From Chloroflexota bacterium (GTDB lineage Bacteria; Chloroflexota; Anaerolineae; B4-G1): a stretch of 64,000 nt of DNA. The stretch is taken from the NCBI GenBank assembly GCA_024232355.1, contig JAAEPW010000579.1, positions 1 to 64,000 of the forward strand, written 5' to 3'. Each line of letters starts with the position of its first letter. Position 1 is the stretch's first letter. This document shows, one piece after another, positions 1 to 7,900 of the stretch. The notes below the pieces were generated by a model that saw only the letters and a list, made by a program, of their open reading frames with translations, had not been told where the DNA came from and made no database searches. Made by a program: the position numbers and the translations under genes.

Positions 1-503
1 CCCCCCACCCAGTGGCAGAAGAGGTTGGCAAAACCCCACCAGGCCTCTTCGGGATAATCGGGCGGTTCACGTCCAGGCAGCACGCGGCCTTTACGCAAAC
101 GGCGCTGGTGAGCGTAGCGGGCGATAAACTCGTCACACTGTGCATGTGTCACTGGGAAACGGGCAATGTAGAAAGTACTTGAATCGATGATTTGTTGTGG
201 TTTTTCGTATTGCAACGAAGCGTCCACTTGTGTAATCAAGCGGAAATTCCTATCTCGGGCAAACTCATTTTCATCGGGTGGGAGATTCCAACCTCTTCCA
301 ACTTTGTATTCCAAGTGTAACTGGCCCTCGCGCCACAGTTGGAACTTTTCAACCACGCGTTCAGCCAATGCCCGCTTGTGGGCGTCGAGTTTATCTACTC
401 CCACATCTGCTCGCACCTTAGCGCGGATATCGGTGATCTGTTGTTCAGAAAGCCCCATCAGGAACTTGCCTTTTGGTATCTCTACCCAATCGATTTTTAT
501 CAT
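1..503 (-). CDS. Formylglycine-generating enzyme-like (FGE/SUMF1 fold) protein, 3' part cut by window edge
   Basis: Translation of the reverse strand from an ATG at 503 is open to the window edge (167 codons). An AGGAGAAGG ribosome site lies just upstream. The N-terminus WVEIPKGKFLMG is the opening strand of FGE/PvdO/EgtB-type proteins ('i.pG.F.MG'), and FYIARFPVTHAQCDEFI followed by a Trp-rich stretch (PEEAWWGFAN) is the next family block. Between them lies a charged insert of about 70 residues, longer than usual. These proteins modify sulfatases, or act in ergothioneine-type or kinase-associated systems. The catalytic cysteines would lie in the missing C-terminal part, so activity and partner cannot be judged. 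Family assignment is fairly firm; function is inference. Confidence 0.75.
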   Translation of the reverse strand, partial: MIKIDWVEIPKGKFLMGLSEQQITDIRAKVRADVGVDKLDAHKRALAERVVEKFQLWREGQLHLEYKVGRGWNLPPDENEFARDRNFRLITQVDASLQYEKPQQIIDSSTFYIARFPVTHAQCDEFIARYAHQRRLRKGRVLPGREPPDYPEEAWWGFANLFCHWVG

Positions 504-550
504 TGTTGTCCTTCTCCTTCCACAGCGCCAAACGATTCATCAAATCCCAC

Positions 551-2815
551 TCATCCGCGTTTATCCAGCAGCAACCGCATCCCGTTCAACGTCACCAACA
601 GCGAAGCGCCCATATCGGCAAAAACGGCCATCCACAGCGTGGCTGTGCCAGCCAGCGCGGCGATCAGGAACGCGGCCTTGATCAGCAGCGCGAACCAGAT
701 ATTGAAGCGAATCGTGTTCACCGAGCGGCGGCCGACCCGAATCGCGGCGGGAAGCTGCGATAGATCGTCGGCCATCAGAGCCACATCGGCGGTTTCCAGT
801 GCCTGGGCCGTGCCCGCCCCCCCCATCGCGATGCCGACGCTGGCGGCTGCCAGGGCCGGGGCGTCATTCACGCCGTCGCCTACCATGGCGACCTCGCCAT
901 ACTCCGCCACCAACGCTTGCACAGCCGCCACCTTGTCCTGCGGCAGCAGTCCAGACCGCACATCGTCCACGCCCAATTCCTGGCCGACCGCGCCCGCGAC
1001 CGAGGCGTTGTCACCGGTGAGCATCACCGTGCGCGCGATCCCCGTCTGTTTGAGGGCAGCCAGCGCGGCGCGGCTGTTGGCGCGCGGCGGATCGCTGACA
1101 GCCAGGTACCCCCGCACGACGCCGTTCTCACTCACCAACATCACCGATTGCCCCGCAGCCTCGGCAGCCTCGACGCGCTGGCAGAACTCGGAGGTTTCCA
1201 TACCGGTCTCGTGCAAGAAATCGTGACTACCGACGACAATGTGCTTGCCGTTGCCGTTACCCTGCACGCCGCGCCCCGGCAGCGTCTCGACGTTCTCAGC
1301 AGTGAACTGGAGTAATCCGCGCGCCTCGGCGGCACGGGTAACGGCGCGCGCAAGCGGGTGGCTGCTGCGGCGCTCGACGGCGGCGGCCAAGCCCAGCATC
1401 TCGTCGCAATCGCCACAGTCGGCCAGCGGGTCCTCGGCGCGATCCATCATACAGCAATTGTCCGCGCAAGCAATGGACGTCAGTTCCGGGCGACCGTGGG
1501 TCAGAGTGCCGGTTTTGTCAAAGGCCATCACCTGCACTCTACCCAGCGATTCCAGGTGCGCCCCACCCTTGATCAACACACCCCGGCGGGCGAGGGTCGC
1601 AATCGCGCTCACCACCGTGACCGGCGTGGCGATCACCAACGCGCACGGGCAAGCGATGACCAACATCGCCAGGGCGCGATACAGCCAGCCGTGGCCGTCG
1701 GGGGTGTCCAAGAACGGCTGCCCCAGCAAAAGCGGCGGCAGGGCAGCGATCAACGCGGCACTGACGACGACCGCCGGAGTGTAGACGCGGGCGAACTTGG
1801 TCACAAAGCGCTGCGTCGGAGTCTTTTGCGCCTGTGCCTCCTCGACGAGATAGATCAAACGAGACAGGGTGTTGTCGGCAGCCAAGTGCGTAACCTCGAT
1901 CTCTAGCGCACCGTCGCCGTTGATGGTGCCCGCAAAGACCTCTGTGCCCACGTCCTTTTCGACCGGCACGCTCTCGCCGGTGATCGGGGCCTGGTTGACG
2001 GCCGAACGCCCGGCAAGCACCACGCCGTCCATCGGGATGCGTTCGCTCGGCTTGACGACGATGACGTCACCGACGAGCAACGCCTCGACGGGCACCGTCT
2101 GCTCGTGGACGCCGCACCAGGGGCACGCGCCGCTTTCGTATACACCGGAACCATCATCGAGTTCCTGGCCGATGTGGTCCCCACAGTCGTCGCAGGCACG
2201 CAGCACCGTCGCTTCAGCCGGGGCCAGCAGAGTCAGGCTGCGGATGGAATCGCGGGCGCGCTCCATCGTAAAGCCCTCCAGCGCCTCGCCCAGGCTAAAG
2301 AGCACGATGACGGTGGCCCCCTCGCCATACTCACCAATGGCAAATGCGCCGACGGCGGCGATGGTCATCAACACATTCATGTCCAGTCCCTGACCGTTGC
2401 GCAGCGCTGCCCAACCGGAGCGGGCCGGAAAATAGATACCTACCAGCCCGCCAAGGGCAAACAAACCAATCTCAATGGACGAGGAAAGATTGAGCCGTCC
2501 GGCGACGAACGCCAGGCCGATCAAAAACATGCCGATCAAGGTCATCAAGTTGCGGGGGCGGCTCAACAAGTCTTGCCACAGCGCCCAACCGGTCAAGATG
2601 ATGGGACGCTGCCCCACCTCTGCGACCCCATAGCCCAACGTCTTTATTTTTTTGGCGACCTTTGCCTCGTCAACTTGGCCGGATACCTTTAGCTTGGCCG
2701 CGGCAAAATTGACTTGGCATTCAGTCACTCCTTCTAGCTTGGCTACCCCCTTTTCCAAAGTGAGCGCGCAATCGGCGCAATCCATACCAGTGATGTATAG
2801 TTCCAAAGTTGTCAT
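551..2815 (-). CDS. zntA: P1B-type heavy-metal (Zn/Cd/Pb) translocating ATPase with cysteine-rich insertions
   Basis: A 754-residue membrane pump that should export divalent soft metals using ATP. Visible in order: an N-terminal HMA domain with metal site MDCADC (residues 11-16); membrane helices; the TGES actuator loop (about 278-281); the intramembrane CPC motif (388-390); the phosphorylated Asp in FDKTGTLT (432); the SSHPLA nucleotide-binding motif; and GDGVNDAP. The last helices carry a Lys and an ADMG motif, typical of the Zn/Cd/Pb subgroup rather than copper pumps. Two unusual cysteine-rich inserts are present: C208xxC211...C231xxC234 in the actuator domain and C449, C453, C454, C466, C469 shortly after the DKTG motif. 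A MerR-type promoter precedes it (2846-2877) and a MerR regulator gene lies directly upstream, so metal induction is likely. The symbol follows the family; cadA would be equally defensible. Confidence 0.92.
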   Translation of the reverse strand: MTTLELYITGMDCADCALTLEKGVAKLEGVTECQVNFAAAKLKVSGQVDEAKVAKKIKTLGYGVAEVGQRPIILTGWALWQDLLSRPRNLMTLIGMFLIGLAFVAGRLNLSSSIEIGLFALGGLVGIYFPARSGWAALRNGQGLDMNVLMTIAAVGAFAIGEYGEGATVIVLFSLGEALEGFTMERARDSIRSLTLLAPAEATVLRACDDCGDHIGQELDDGSGVYESGACPWCGVHEQTVPVEALLVGDVIVVKPSERIPMDGVVLAGRSAVNQAPITGESVPVEKDVGTEVFAGTINGDGALEIEVTHLAADNTLSRLIYLVEEAQAQKTPTQRFVTKFARVYTPAVVVSAALIAALPPLLLGQPFLDTPDGHGWLYRALAMLVIACPCALVIATPVTVVSAIATLARRGVLIKGGAHLESLGRVQVMAFDKTGTLTHGRPELTSIACADNCCMMDRAEDPLADCGDCDEMLGLAAAVERRSSHPLARAVTRAAEARGLLQFTAENVETLPGRGVQGNGNGKHIVVGSHDFLHETGMETSEFCQRVEAAEAAGQSVMLVSENGVVRGYLAVSDPPRANSRAALAALKQTGIARTVMLTGDNASVAGAVGQELGVDDVRSGLLPQDKVAAVQALVAEYGEVAMVGDGVNDAPALAAASVGIAMGGAGTAQALETADVALMADDLSQLPAAIRVGRRSVNTIRFNIWFALLIKAAFLIAALAGTATLWMAVFADMGASLLVTLNGMRLLLDKRG

Positions 2816-2845
2816 CGACGTTCAATGTCCTCCAATTTTTTCCCC

Positions 2846-2877
2846 ATTATACACCTTCAAGTCGAGTTGAATGTCAA
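2846..2877 (-). promoter_or_regulatory. MerR-type promoter of the metal ATPase, 20-bp spacer with inner dyad
   Basis: On the reverse strand, TTGACA (2877-2872) and TATAAT (2851-2846) are perfect consensus boxes separated by 20 bp. Such an over-long spacer is the hallmark of promoters activated by MerR-family DNA distortion. The spacer holds a near-palindrome TTCAAnTCGAnTTGAA. It lies 31 bp before the ATPase start, and the adjacent MerR gene is the natural regulator. Confidence 0.8.
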
Positions 2878-2890
2878 GGGATTTTAAGAT

Positions 2891-2952
2891 TTTTGATACA
2901 GAGACACGCAGAGAAACTTGAAATTCTTTCTCTGCGTGTCTCTGTATCAAAA
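2891..2952. repeat. Perfect 26-bp inverted repeat between MerR and ATPase genes
   Basis: Arms 2891-2916 and 2927-2952 are exact reverse complements around a 10-bp loop. The core word is GAGACACGCAGAGAAA. The arms are longer than an ordinary terminator stem. There is a short T/A end on both sides, so it could end transcription from the regulator genes before the ATPase promoter, or be a dispersed palindromic repeat. Confidence 0.85.
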
Positions 2953-2969
2953 TTGGACAATCTGGGCAG

Positions 2970-3734
2970 CTATAGTTTTTCTTCTTTTTCGAGCGCCAGA
3001 AAAAGGCGGGCAAAGATAAAGGCGTTATCGCCGCGAGCGATCAGGAGGTAGCCTTCGTTATTGTGCATTAATTCGGGAACCCGATGCGTGTGGGCGTGAG
3101 CTTGGCAACCGGCCTCCAGTTGTGCGATCTCCTCTAGTGCCGTGGCTATGGCGGGGTCATCGCTGACCACCAAGATGTGATAATCGTCCTCCTTCTGCCA
3201 GACGTGGACATGTTGGCCGCGCAAACTTTTGACCAGTCGCTGACCCTCGGCGGTGGTGAGATTGCAGTTGGTGTACGTCATCAACCAATCCAGCATGGTC
3301 TCGGCCGGCTGGATGGATGGATCGGTGCAGATGTGATCAAGTAAACGATCAAAGAGGGGCACTGGGGGCACATCGGCAGGCGACGTTGCTATATCGCGCA
3401 AAAAAAGCTCCAACTCGTGCTGCAAGACCAGCAATCGCGTCACCTGCCGCTCCAACTCTAGGTAGCGGTCTTGGGCAATTCTCATCGCCGTTTCATCACT
3501 CAGGCCGCCGTCTTGCTGGCCTTGGAGCAATATGCGAATGTCGGCCAACGAGAACCCCAAGCGTTGAGCGCGTTGGATAAAGTGTAGGACTTGCTCCGCC
3601 TCTGGGGCATAGAGCCGGTAGCCCGACTCGGTGCGGCCGACGGGGGCCAGCAGTTCCTGTTCTTCATAGTAACGGAGCGCCGAGGTACGCAAGCCCACGC
3701 GCTTGGCGAGTTGGCCGATAGTGAGAGTGGGCAT
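2970..3734 (-). CDS. MerR-family transcriptional regulator, probably metal-responsive
   Basis: 254 residues. The N-terminus TIGQLAKRVGLRTSALRYYE and the following GLL.P.GR...GYRLY block are the classic MerR winged helix-turn-helix, then a dimerisation coiled coil around residues 80-120. The C-terminal half is longer than in ZntR or CadR and holds scattered metal-ligand residues (HIC, TNCN, HVHVW, GCQAHAHTH), which would suit a metal sensor domain, although no canonical CXnC ZntR loop is seen. It starts 3 bp after the TetR stop codon, so both regulators are co-transcribed. The elongated-spacer promoter of the ATPase immediately downstream is the likely target. The inducing metal is inferred, not shown. 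Confidence 0.85.
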   Translation of the reverse strand: MPTLTIGQLAKRVGLRTSALRYYEEQELLAPVGRTESGYRLYAPEAEQVLHFIQRAQRLGFSLADIRILLQGQQDGGLSDETAMRIAQDRYLELERQVTRLLVLQHELELFLRDIATSPADVPPVPLFDRLLDHICTDPSIQPAETMLDWLMTYTNCNLTTAEGQRLVKSLRGQHVHVWQKEDDYHILVVSDDPAIATALEEIAQLEAGCQAHAHTHRVPELMHNNEGYLLIARGDNAFIFARLFLALEKEEKL

Positions 3735-3737
3735 CAG

Positions 3738-4367
3738 TTAATCCCCACTCTCGACAAAGATCGGCTCAAGATAAGCGACCAGCATACGCTTCATCTCGGC
3801 GATGATCTGTGACTGGAACTCTTGGTCGCTGGAGGGCGTTATCATTGCGAGCAACGCCTTGACCTGCGCTTTGCAGACCGTCGCGACCAAGTGTGCCTGT
3901 TGCTCACCCAAGTTCGGCGCTGTGAGTATCAAAACCCCCGCCATACGTTCAATGATCTCTTGATCCAGCGACTCAGACGCGGCGGCAATGTCGGCAGAGA
4001 CATCTGATCCCAAGAGTATTTGCTTGTACGCCGGACACTCTAGGTGCAGGTCGACAAAGGCATCGATTAAACGATCTATGAGCACCGCCAGAGGCAAATA
4101 GACGGTGTCTTTTGTACAGACATCGTCGAACAACACTTGCACTTGTTCATAGTGCCGGTTCGACAGGGCGCGCAGGATGGCGTCCTTGTCCAGAAAGTAG
4201 CGGTACAGCGATCCGATCGATACCCCGGCGCGTTCGGCGATGGCGTTCGTCGTCACCGCCCCGTAGCCGATCTCTGCAAAGAGGTCGGCTGAGACGTTGA
4301 GAATCAGATCCACGCGTTGCTGGCTGCGCGTCTGTTGAGGTGTGCGCCGCATAGATAATTCCGTCAT
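3738..4367 (-). CDS. TetR/AcrR-family repressor
   Basis: 209 residues from the ATG at 4367, chosen because GGAGG lies 7 bp upstream; a longer in-frame start at 4388 would place that ribosome site inside the gene. The N-terminal helix-turn-helix reads ADLFAEIGYGAVTTNAIAERAGVS, continuing into GSLYRYFLDKDAI, the standard TetR signature. The C-terminal helical ligand domain is unassigned. The divergent intergenic region contains two related operator-like sites (4391-4403 and 4422-4435) overlapping a perfect consensus promoter for the opposite operon, so it probably represses the SDR-nitroreductase-DUF362 operon and itself. It is followed after 3 bp by the MerR gene. Confidence 0.9.
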   Translation of the reverse strand: MTELSMRRTPQQTRSQQRVDLILNVSADLFAEIGYGAVTTNAIAERAGVSIGSLYRYFLDKDAILRALSNRHYEQVQVLFDDVCTKDTVYLPLAVLIDRLIDAFVDLHLECPAYKQILLGSDVSADIAAASESLDQEIIERMAGVLILTAPNLGEQQAHLVATVCKAQVKALLAMITPSSDQEFQSQIIAEMKRMLVAYLEPIFVESGD

Positions 4368-4381
4368 CCTTTTTCCTCCAC

Positions 4382-4410
4382 TTGACAAGATGAGTATTTA
4401 TTCGTATAAT
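4382..4410 (+). promoter_or_regulatory. Consensus sigma-70 promoter of the TetR-controlled redox operon
   Basis: TTGACA (4382-4387), a 17-bp spacer and TATAAT (4405-4410): both hexamers and the spacing are exact consensus. A strong promoter like this fits control by repression. It reads toward the SDR gene, whose ATG is at 4535. Confidence 0.88.
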
Positions 4411-4435
4411 CATTTGCAAGATGAGTGTTTACTCA
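4391..4435. promoter_or_regulatory. Paired TetR-type operators
   Basis: TGAGTGTTTACTCA (4422-4435) is a dyad with 5-bp arms just after the -10 box, and TGAGTATTTATTC (4391-4403) is a degenerate copy inside the promoter spacer. Their starts are 31 bp apart, close to three helical turns, so two repressor dimers would bind the same face of the DNA. Confidence 0.75.
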
Positions 4436-4534
4436 CGTAACAATCGATTGAAACGAGCAAATCCTCTCTTTTGCAATCATACCAAGCTTGACGGTTCTTG
4501 TCAACTGGACAAAGCGCTAGAAGGAGAATGAATA

Positions 4535-5320
4535 ATGACTAGAAAAACGGCACTTGTTTCCGGGGCGTCCGGCGGAATCGGCTACGAGTTGAGCAAGCTG
4601 TTCGCGGCTGATGGGTACGATCTCGTCCTCGTCGCGCGCAGCGAGCAAAAGCTAGACAAGATTGCGGCGAGCCTATGCAAAACCTATGGCGTCAACGCTA
4701 TCGTCATACCAAAAGACCTGAGCAATCCGGCATCTCCCAACGAAATCCTGGCATCACTGGAGGCACAATCCACAACCATTGACGTGCTGGTCAACAACGC
4801 CGGTTTTGGCATCCACGGCCCATTCGCCGAAACCGACCTTGTCGAAGAGTTGAACATGTTGCAACTCAACATCGTTTCCCTGACGCATTTGACCAAACTT
4901 TTTCTGCCCGGCATGATCGAACGCGGGCAGGGACACATCCTGAACGTGGGATCGACCGGTTCGTTCCAACCCGGCCCACTGATGGCCACCTATTGCGCCA
5001 GCAAGGCCTACGTGCTCAACTTTTCCGAGGCCATTGCCGAAGAGTTGAGAGGAACCGGCGTCAGTGTGACGGCCCTCTGCCCTGGCGTAACCCGCACCGG
5101 CTTCCAAGCCCGCGCCCACGTAGAAAATACGCCCCTCATCAGGAGCGGCAGCATGAGCGCCGCGCGAGTCGCAGAGATCGGCTACAAAGCGTTGATGCGC
5201 GGCAAGCGCGTCGTCGTTCCTGGTTTGACGAACTGGTTGGTGGCCTTTTCGGTACGCTTGACGCCCCGCTCGTGGGTCACACGCTTGGGATACAAGTTGA
5301 TGGAACCCGTCAAAATTTAA
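4535..5320 (+). CDS. Short-chain dehydrogenase/reductase (SDR)
   Basis: 261 residues, classical SDR length. The NAD(P)-binding TGxxxGIG motif is SGASGGIG (residues 9-16), followed by NNAGFG and the catalytic pair in YCASK (Tyr and Lys) preceded by the active-site Ser in VGSTGS. The start has AGGAG 8 bp upstream; an ATG at 4528 is out of frame. The set resembles DltE/YqjQ-type SDRs that often reduce ketones or aldehydes. First gene of the TetR-controlled operon; the nitroreductase, membrane protein and ferredoxin genes that follow suggest a redox or detoxification role. Substrate unknown. Confidence 0.92.
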   Translation: MTRKTALVSGASGGIGYELSKLFAADGYDLVLVARSEQKLDKIAASLCKTYGVNAIVIPKDLSNPASPNEILASLEAQSTTIDVLVNNAGFGIHGPFAETDLVEELNMLQLNIVSLTHLTKLFLPGMIERGQGHILNVGSTGSFQPGPLMATYCASKAYVLNFSEAIAEELRGTGVSVTALCPGVTRTGFQARAHVENTPLIRSGSMSAARVAEIGYKALMRGKRVVVPGLTNWLVAFSVRLTPRSWVTRLGYKLMEPVKI

Positions 5321-5420
5321 GACTGCGATATTCCAGACAATGTAATGATATAGCCACGGTTTCCATAGCGCGCAACGATTCGTGGTCTGGAAACCGCGCC
5401 TGCTATAGAAGGAGAGACCT

Positions 5421-6284
5421 ATGCAATACAACAAACCAATAACAGACATTATCAAACAACGTTTTTCCTGCCGGATGTACCAGGAAACCCTCATCGCAAA
5501 AGAAAAGCAACAGCAGTTGAAGGATTTTTTGTCCTCGCTCCAGACCGGACCTTTTGGCAACCGGGTGCGGTTTGAACTCGTCGCTGCGACACCCCAGGAC
5601 CAAAACACCCTCAAGGGATTGGGGACGTATGGCTTTATCAAAAACCCCACGGGGTTCATCATCAGTGCGGTGACAGACGCTGACAAAGAGCTAGAGGACT
5701 TGGGCTATTTGATGGAGTGCATCATCTTGTTTGCGACGGACATTGGCCTGGGCACGTGCTGGCTTGGGGGCAGTTTCACCAAGAGCAGATTTGCCAAAAG
5801 TATCTCGGCCAAGAAAGGGGAATCGGTGCCTATCGTCACGTCCATCGGGTATATGGCATATGGCTCTGAGGATGACCGCATTCGCCAACGAGTGGGAGGC
5901 GCACGCAGACAGCCCTGGGACACGATGTTTTTTGACAGGCAGTTCGGGAAACCTCTTTCGCACGATGTGGCTGGCGCGTATGGTGTACCGCTCGAAATGG
6001 TACGTCTGGGACCGTCCGCCTCAAACAAGCAGCCATGGCGAATCATCAAGGATGGCAACGACTGCCACTTTTACGTCCAGCGGAGCCCCAAATACCGGTC
6101 GGGATGGCTCGTGAAACTTTTAAAGGTCGCCGATATGCAACGCATTGACATGGGCATCGCGATGAGCCACTTTGAACTCGCGGCCAACGAGTTGGGATTG
6201 ACGGGCGAGTGGCAAATTAGGGAACCCAGGATCGCCAAGCCGGATGAACTGACAGAGTACACAGTCAGTTGGGTGGAGACGTAA
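5421..6284 (+). CDS. Nitroreductase-family flavoprotein
   Basis: 287 residues. The N-terminus ITDIIKQRFSCRMYQ is the FMN-binding 'I..R.S.R.y' start of nitroreductases, LGTCWLGGSF is the family 'giGtcwlg' block and SNKQPWRI is the FMN-phosphate loop, here displaced toward the middle of the protein as in the longer putative TM-nitroreductase group. No membrane helix is evident. AAGGAGAG precedes the start. It probably reduces a quinone, nitro or enone compound with NAD(P)H. It sits between the SDR and a membrane protein in the same operon. Confidence 0.87.
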   Translation: MQYNKPITDIIKQRFSCRMYQETLIAKEKQQQLKDFLSSLQTGPFGNRVRFELVAATPQDQNTLKGLGTYGFIKNPTGFIISAVTDADKELEDLGYLMECIILFATDIGLGTCWLGGSFTKSRFAKSISAKKGESVPIVTSIGYMAYGSEDDRIRQRVGGARRQPWDTMFFDRQFGKPLSHDVAGAYGVPLEMVRLGPSASNKQPWRIIKDGNDCHFYVQRSPKYRSGWLVKLLKVADMQRIDMGIAMSHFELAANELGLTGEWQIREPRIAKPDELTEYTVSWVET

Positions 6285-6297
6285 TCAGGGCACGAAC

Positions 6298-6687
6298 ATG
6301 AAAAGGATCAAAATTCTCAAGGCGTATTTGTGGGCATTTGGCATACTGGCCTTTCTCTGGTGGCCGATGGGGCACTGGGTGTATCCAGATTGGTACCACG
6401 GTGTTTTGGGATTTGAGAGCTATGAACTCGCTTATGTTCGAGTGATCGGCACACTCAGCGTCTTGCCAGTGATGGGAATACTCTTCACCGCGGCGAATCC
6501 GTTGAGAAATAGGGATTTTATTATCTCGCTGTTGGTTCTTTCTATCCTGATGATCGGAACATACTTGTTGTTGATTCACACCCAACAGTTCCCAGTGGAA
6601 GAATACTTTAACATTATCCTGCTCACCATCAACACGATTGTCTTGAGTCTGCTATACCCGTGGAAACAAAAGGAGTCATATGGATAA
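6298..6687 (+). CDS. Small membrane protein of the redox operon, function unknown
   Basis: 129 residues with about four hydrophobic helices (roughly residues 8-25, 50-65, 76-94 and 105-121) and short charged loops. It begins 13 bp after the nitroreductase stop and its end overlaps the next gene by 8 bp, so it is translationally coupled to the DUF362 ferredoxin protein. No family motif recognised. It could anchor the neighbouring redox proteins to the membrane, but that is only inferred from position. Confidence 0.8.
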   Translation: MKRIKILKAYLWAFGILAFLWWPMGHWVYPDWYHGVLGFESYELAYVRVIGTLSVLPVMGILFTAANPLRNRDFIISLLVLSILMIGTYLLLIHTQQFPVEEYFNIILLTINTIVLSLLYPWKQKESYG

Positions 6688-7849
6688 AGTCTACGTCGTC
6701 CGATGCCCTGGCTATGACCAAGTCGAGGAAAAGATGGCCGAGTTGTTGGGCTTGATGGACGGAATAGAGCAGTTCGCCGCCCCAGGTGAGGATATCGCGT
6801 TAAAGGTGAACCTACTCCTGGCTGCCAGCCCAGAGCAAGCCGTGACCACCCACCCCGCAGTAGTGGCCGCGGTGGGACGAATGACCAAGGATGCCGGGGC
6901 CGCTCCCATCATCATCGACAGCCCCGGTTCGGGCTACCAGTATCAGGAAAAGACGCTACAGATGGTCTACGAAGCGAGCGGTATGAACGACGCCGCCCAA
7001 AAAGCCGGTATCGAGGTGAACTGGGACACGACATACCAAGCCGTCTCTTTTCCCGATGGCGAGTTGACCAAACGTTTTGACGTCATCACGCCGGTGGCTC
7101 AAGCCGACGGTGTGTTCAACCTGTGCAAGCTCAAGACGCACACGTATATGGGAATGACGGCGGCGGTCAAGAACAGCTTTGGCGTCATTCCTGGACTGTC
7201 CAAGCCCGGCTACCACGCCAAGTTGGACGATCCGGCCCGGTTTGCGGGGATGCTGCTCGACCTCTCGGCGTACGTATCGCCTCGCTTGTCCATCGTAGAT
7301 GCCGTCGTCGGTATGGAGGGCGATGGCCCCAACGCTGGCGATCCGCGCCGAATCGGTCTCTTGATGGCGGGCAGAAATCCGTTGGCATTGGACGTCGTCG
7401 CCGGCGAGATCATCGGCCTGCCTCGCGAGAGCAACCCGGTGGTGATGGAAGCGCAGAGGCGCGGGCTCTACCCCACCCGGCTCAGCGAGGTGGACGTCAT
7501 CGGTGCGGACATCGCAGACTTGCGCATCCCCGACTATAAAATCCCAACCACGTTCGCCAGCGGCAGGGGATTGGCAAACGTGAACTGGTGGCAGCGGGCG
7601 CTGATACCACTGTTCCGGGATGGTCTGAACGTCCGGCCGCAGGTGATCGAAAACAAATGCATTGCGTGCGGCGCGTGCCACAAAGCGTGCCCGGTGCAAG
7701 TGATCTCGATGGTCAATGGCAGAGGGCCGCGCAAGCACGCTCGCATCAACGACAAAGAATGCATCCGCTGCTACTGCTGCCACGAGATGTGTCCGGAGGA
7801 CGCCATCGAGCTTAAACCGAGCTTGTTATACCGCGTCCTAAATTCGTAG
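6680..7849 (+). CDS. DUF362 protein with C-terminal 2x[4Fe-4S] ferredoxin domain
   Basis: 389 residues. The DUF362 part (about 1-300) has typical blocks such as ALKVNLL near residue 40, KLKTHTYMGMTAAVKN and the LDVVAGEIIGL segment. The C-terminus carries two ferredoxin motifs, CIACGACHKACPV and CIRCYCCHEMCPE, each able to bind one [4Fe-4S] cluster. Such proteins are presumed electron-transfer proteins of unknown partner. An overlapping start with the upstream membrane protein suggests a joint complex. Last gene of the TetR-controlled operon; a convergent gene ends 51 bp beyond it. Confidence 0.92.
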   Translation: MDKVYVVRCPGYDQVEEKMAELLGLMDGIEQFAAPGEDIALKVNLLLAASPEQAVTTHPAVVAAVGRMTKDAGAAPIIIDSPGSGYQYQEKTLQMVYEASGMNDAAQKAGIEVNWDTTYQAVSFPDGELTKRFDVITPVAQADGVFNLCKLKTHTYMGMTAAVKNSFGVIPGLSKPGYHAKLDDPARFAGMLLDLSAYVSPRLSIVDAVVGMEGDGPNAGDPRRIGLLMAGRNPLALDVVAGEIIGLPRESNPVVMEAQRRGLYPTRLSEVDVIGADIADLRIPDYKIPTTFASGRGLANVNWWQRALIPLFRDGLNVRPQVIENKCIACGACHKACPVQVISMVNGRGPRKHARINDKECIRCYCCHEMCPEDAIELKPSLLYRVLNS

Positions 7850-7900
7850 GACGATTAGCTAACTGCCATCCTGTATAGGCTCAAGGGGATTGCCCTAGTA

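Noticed and set aside
535..560. TCATCCGCGTTTATCC-like word at the 3' end of the ATPase gene as a repeat
   Set aside because: It resembles the word-repeat families but is too short and lacks a pairing arm.
4754..5686. 310-codon minus-strand frame across the SDR and nitroreductase genes
   Set aside because: Antisense to two clear genes, no domain recognised and no start signal.
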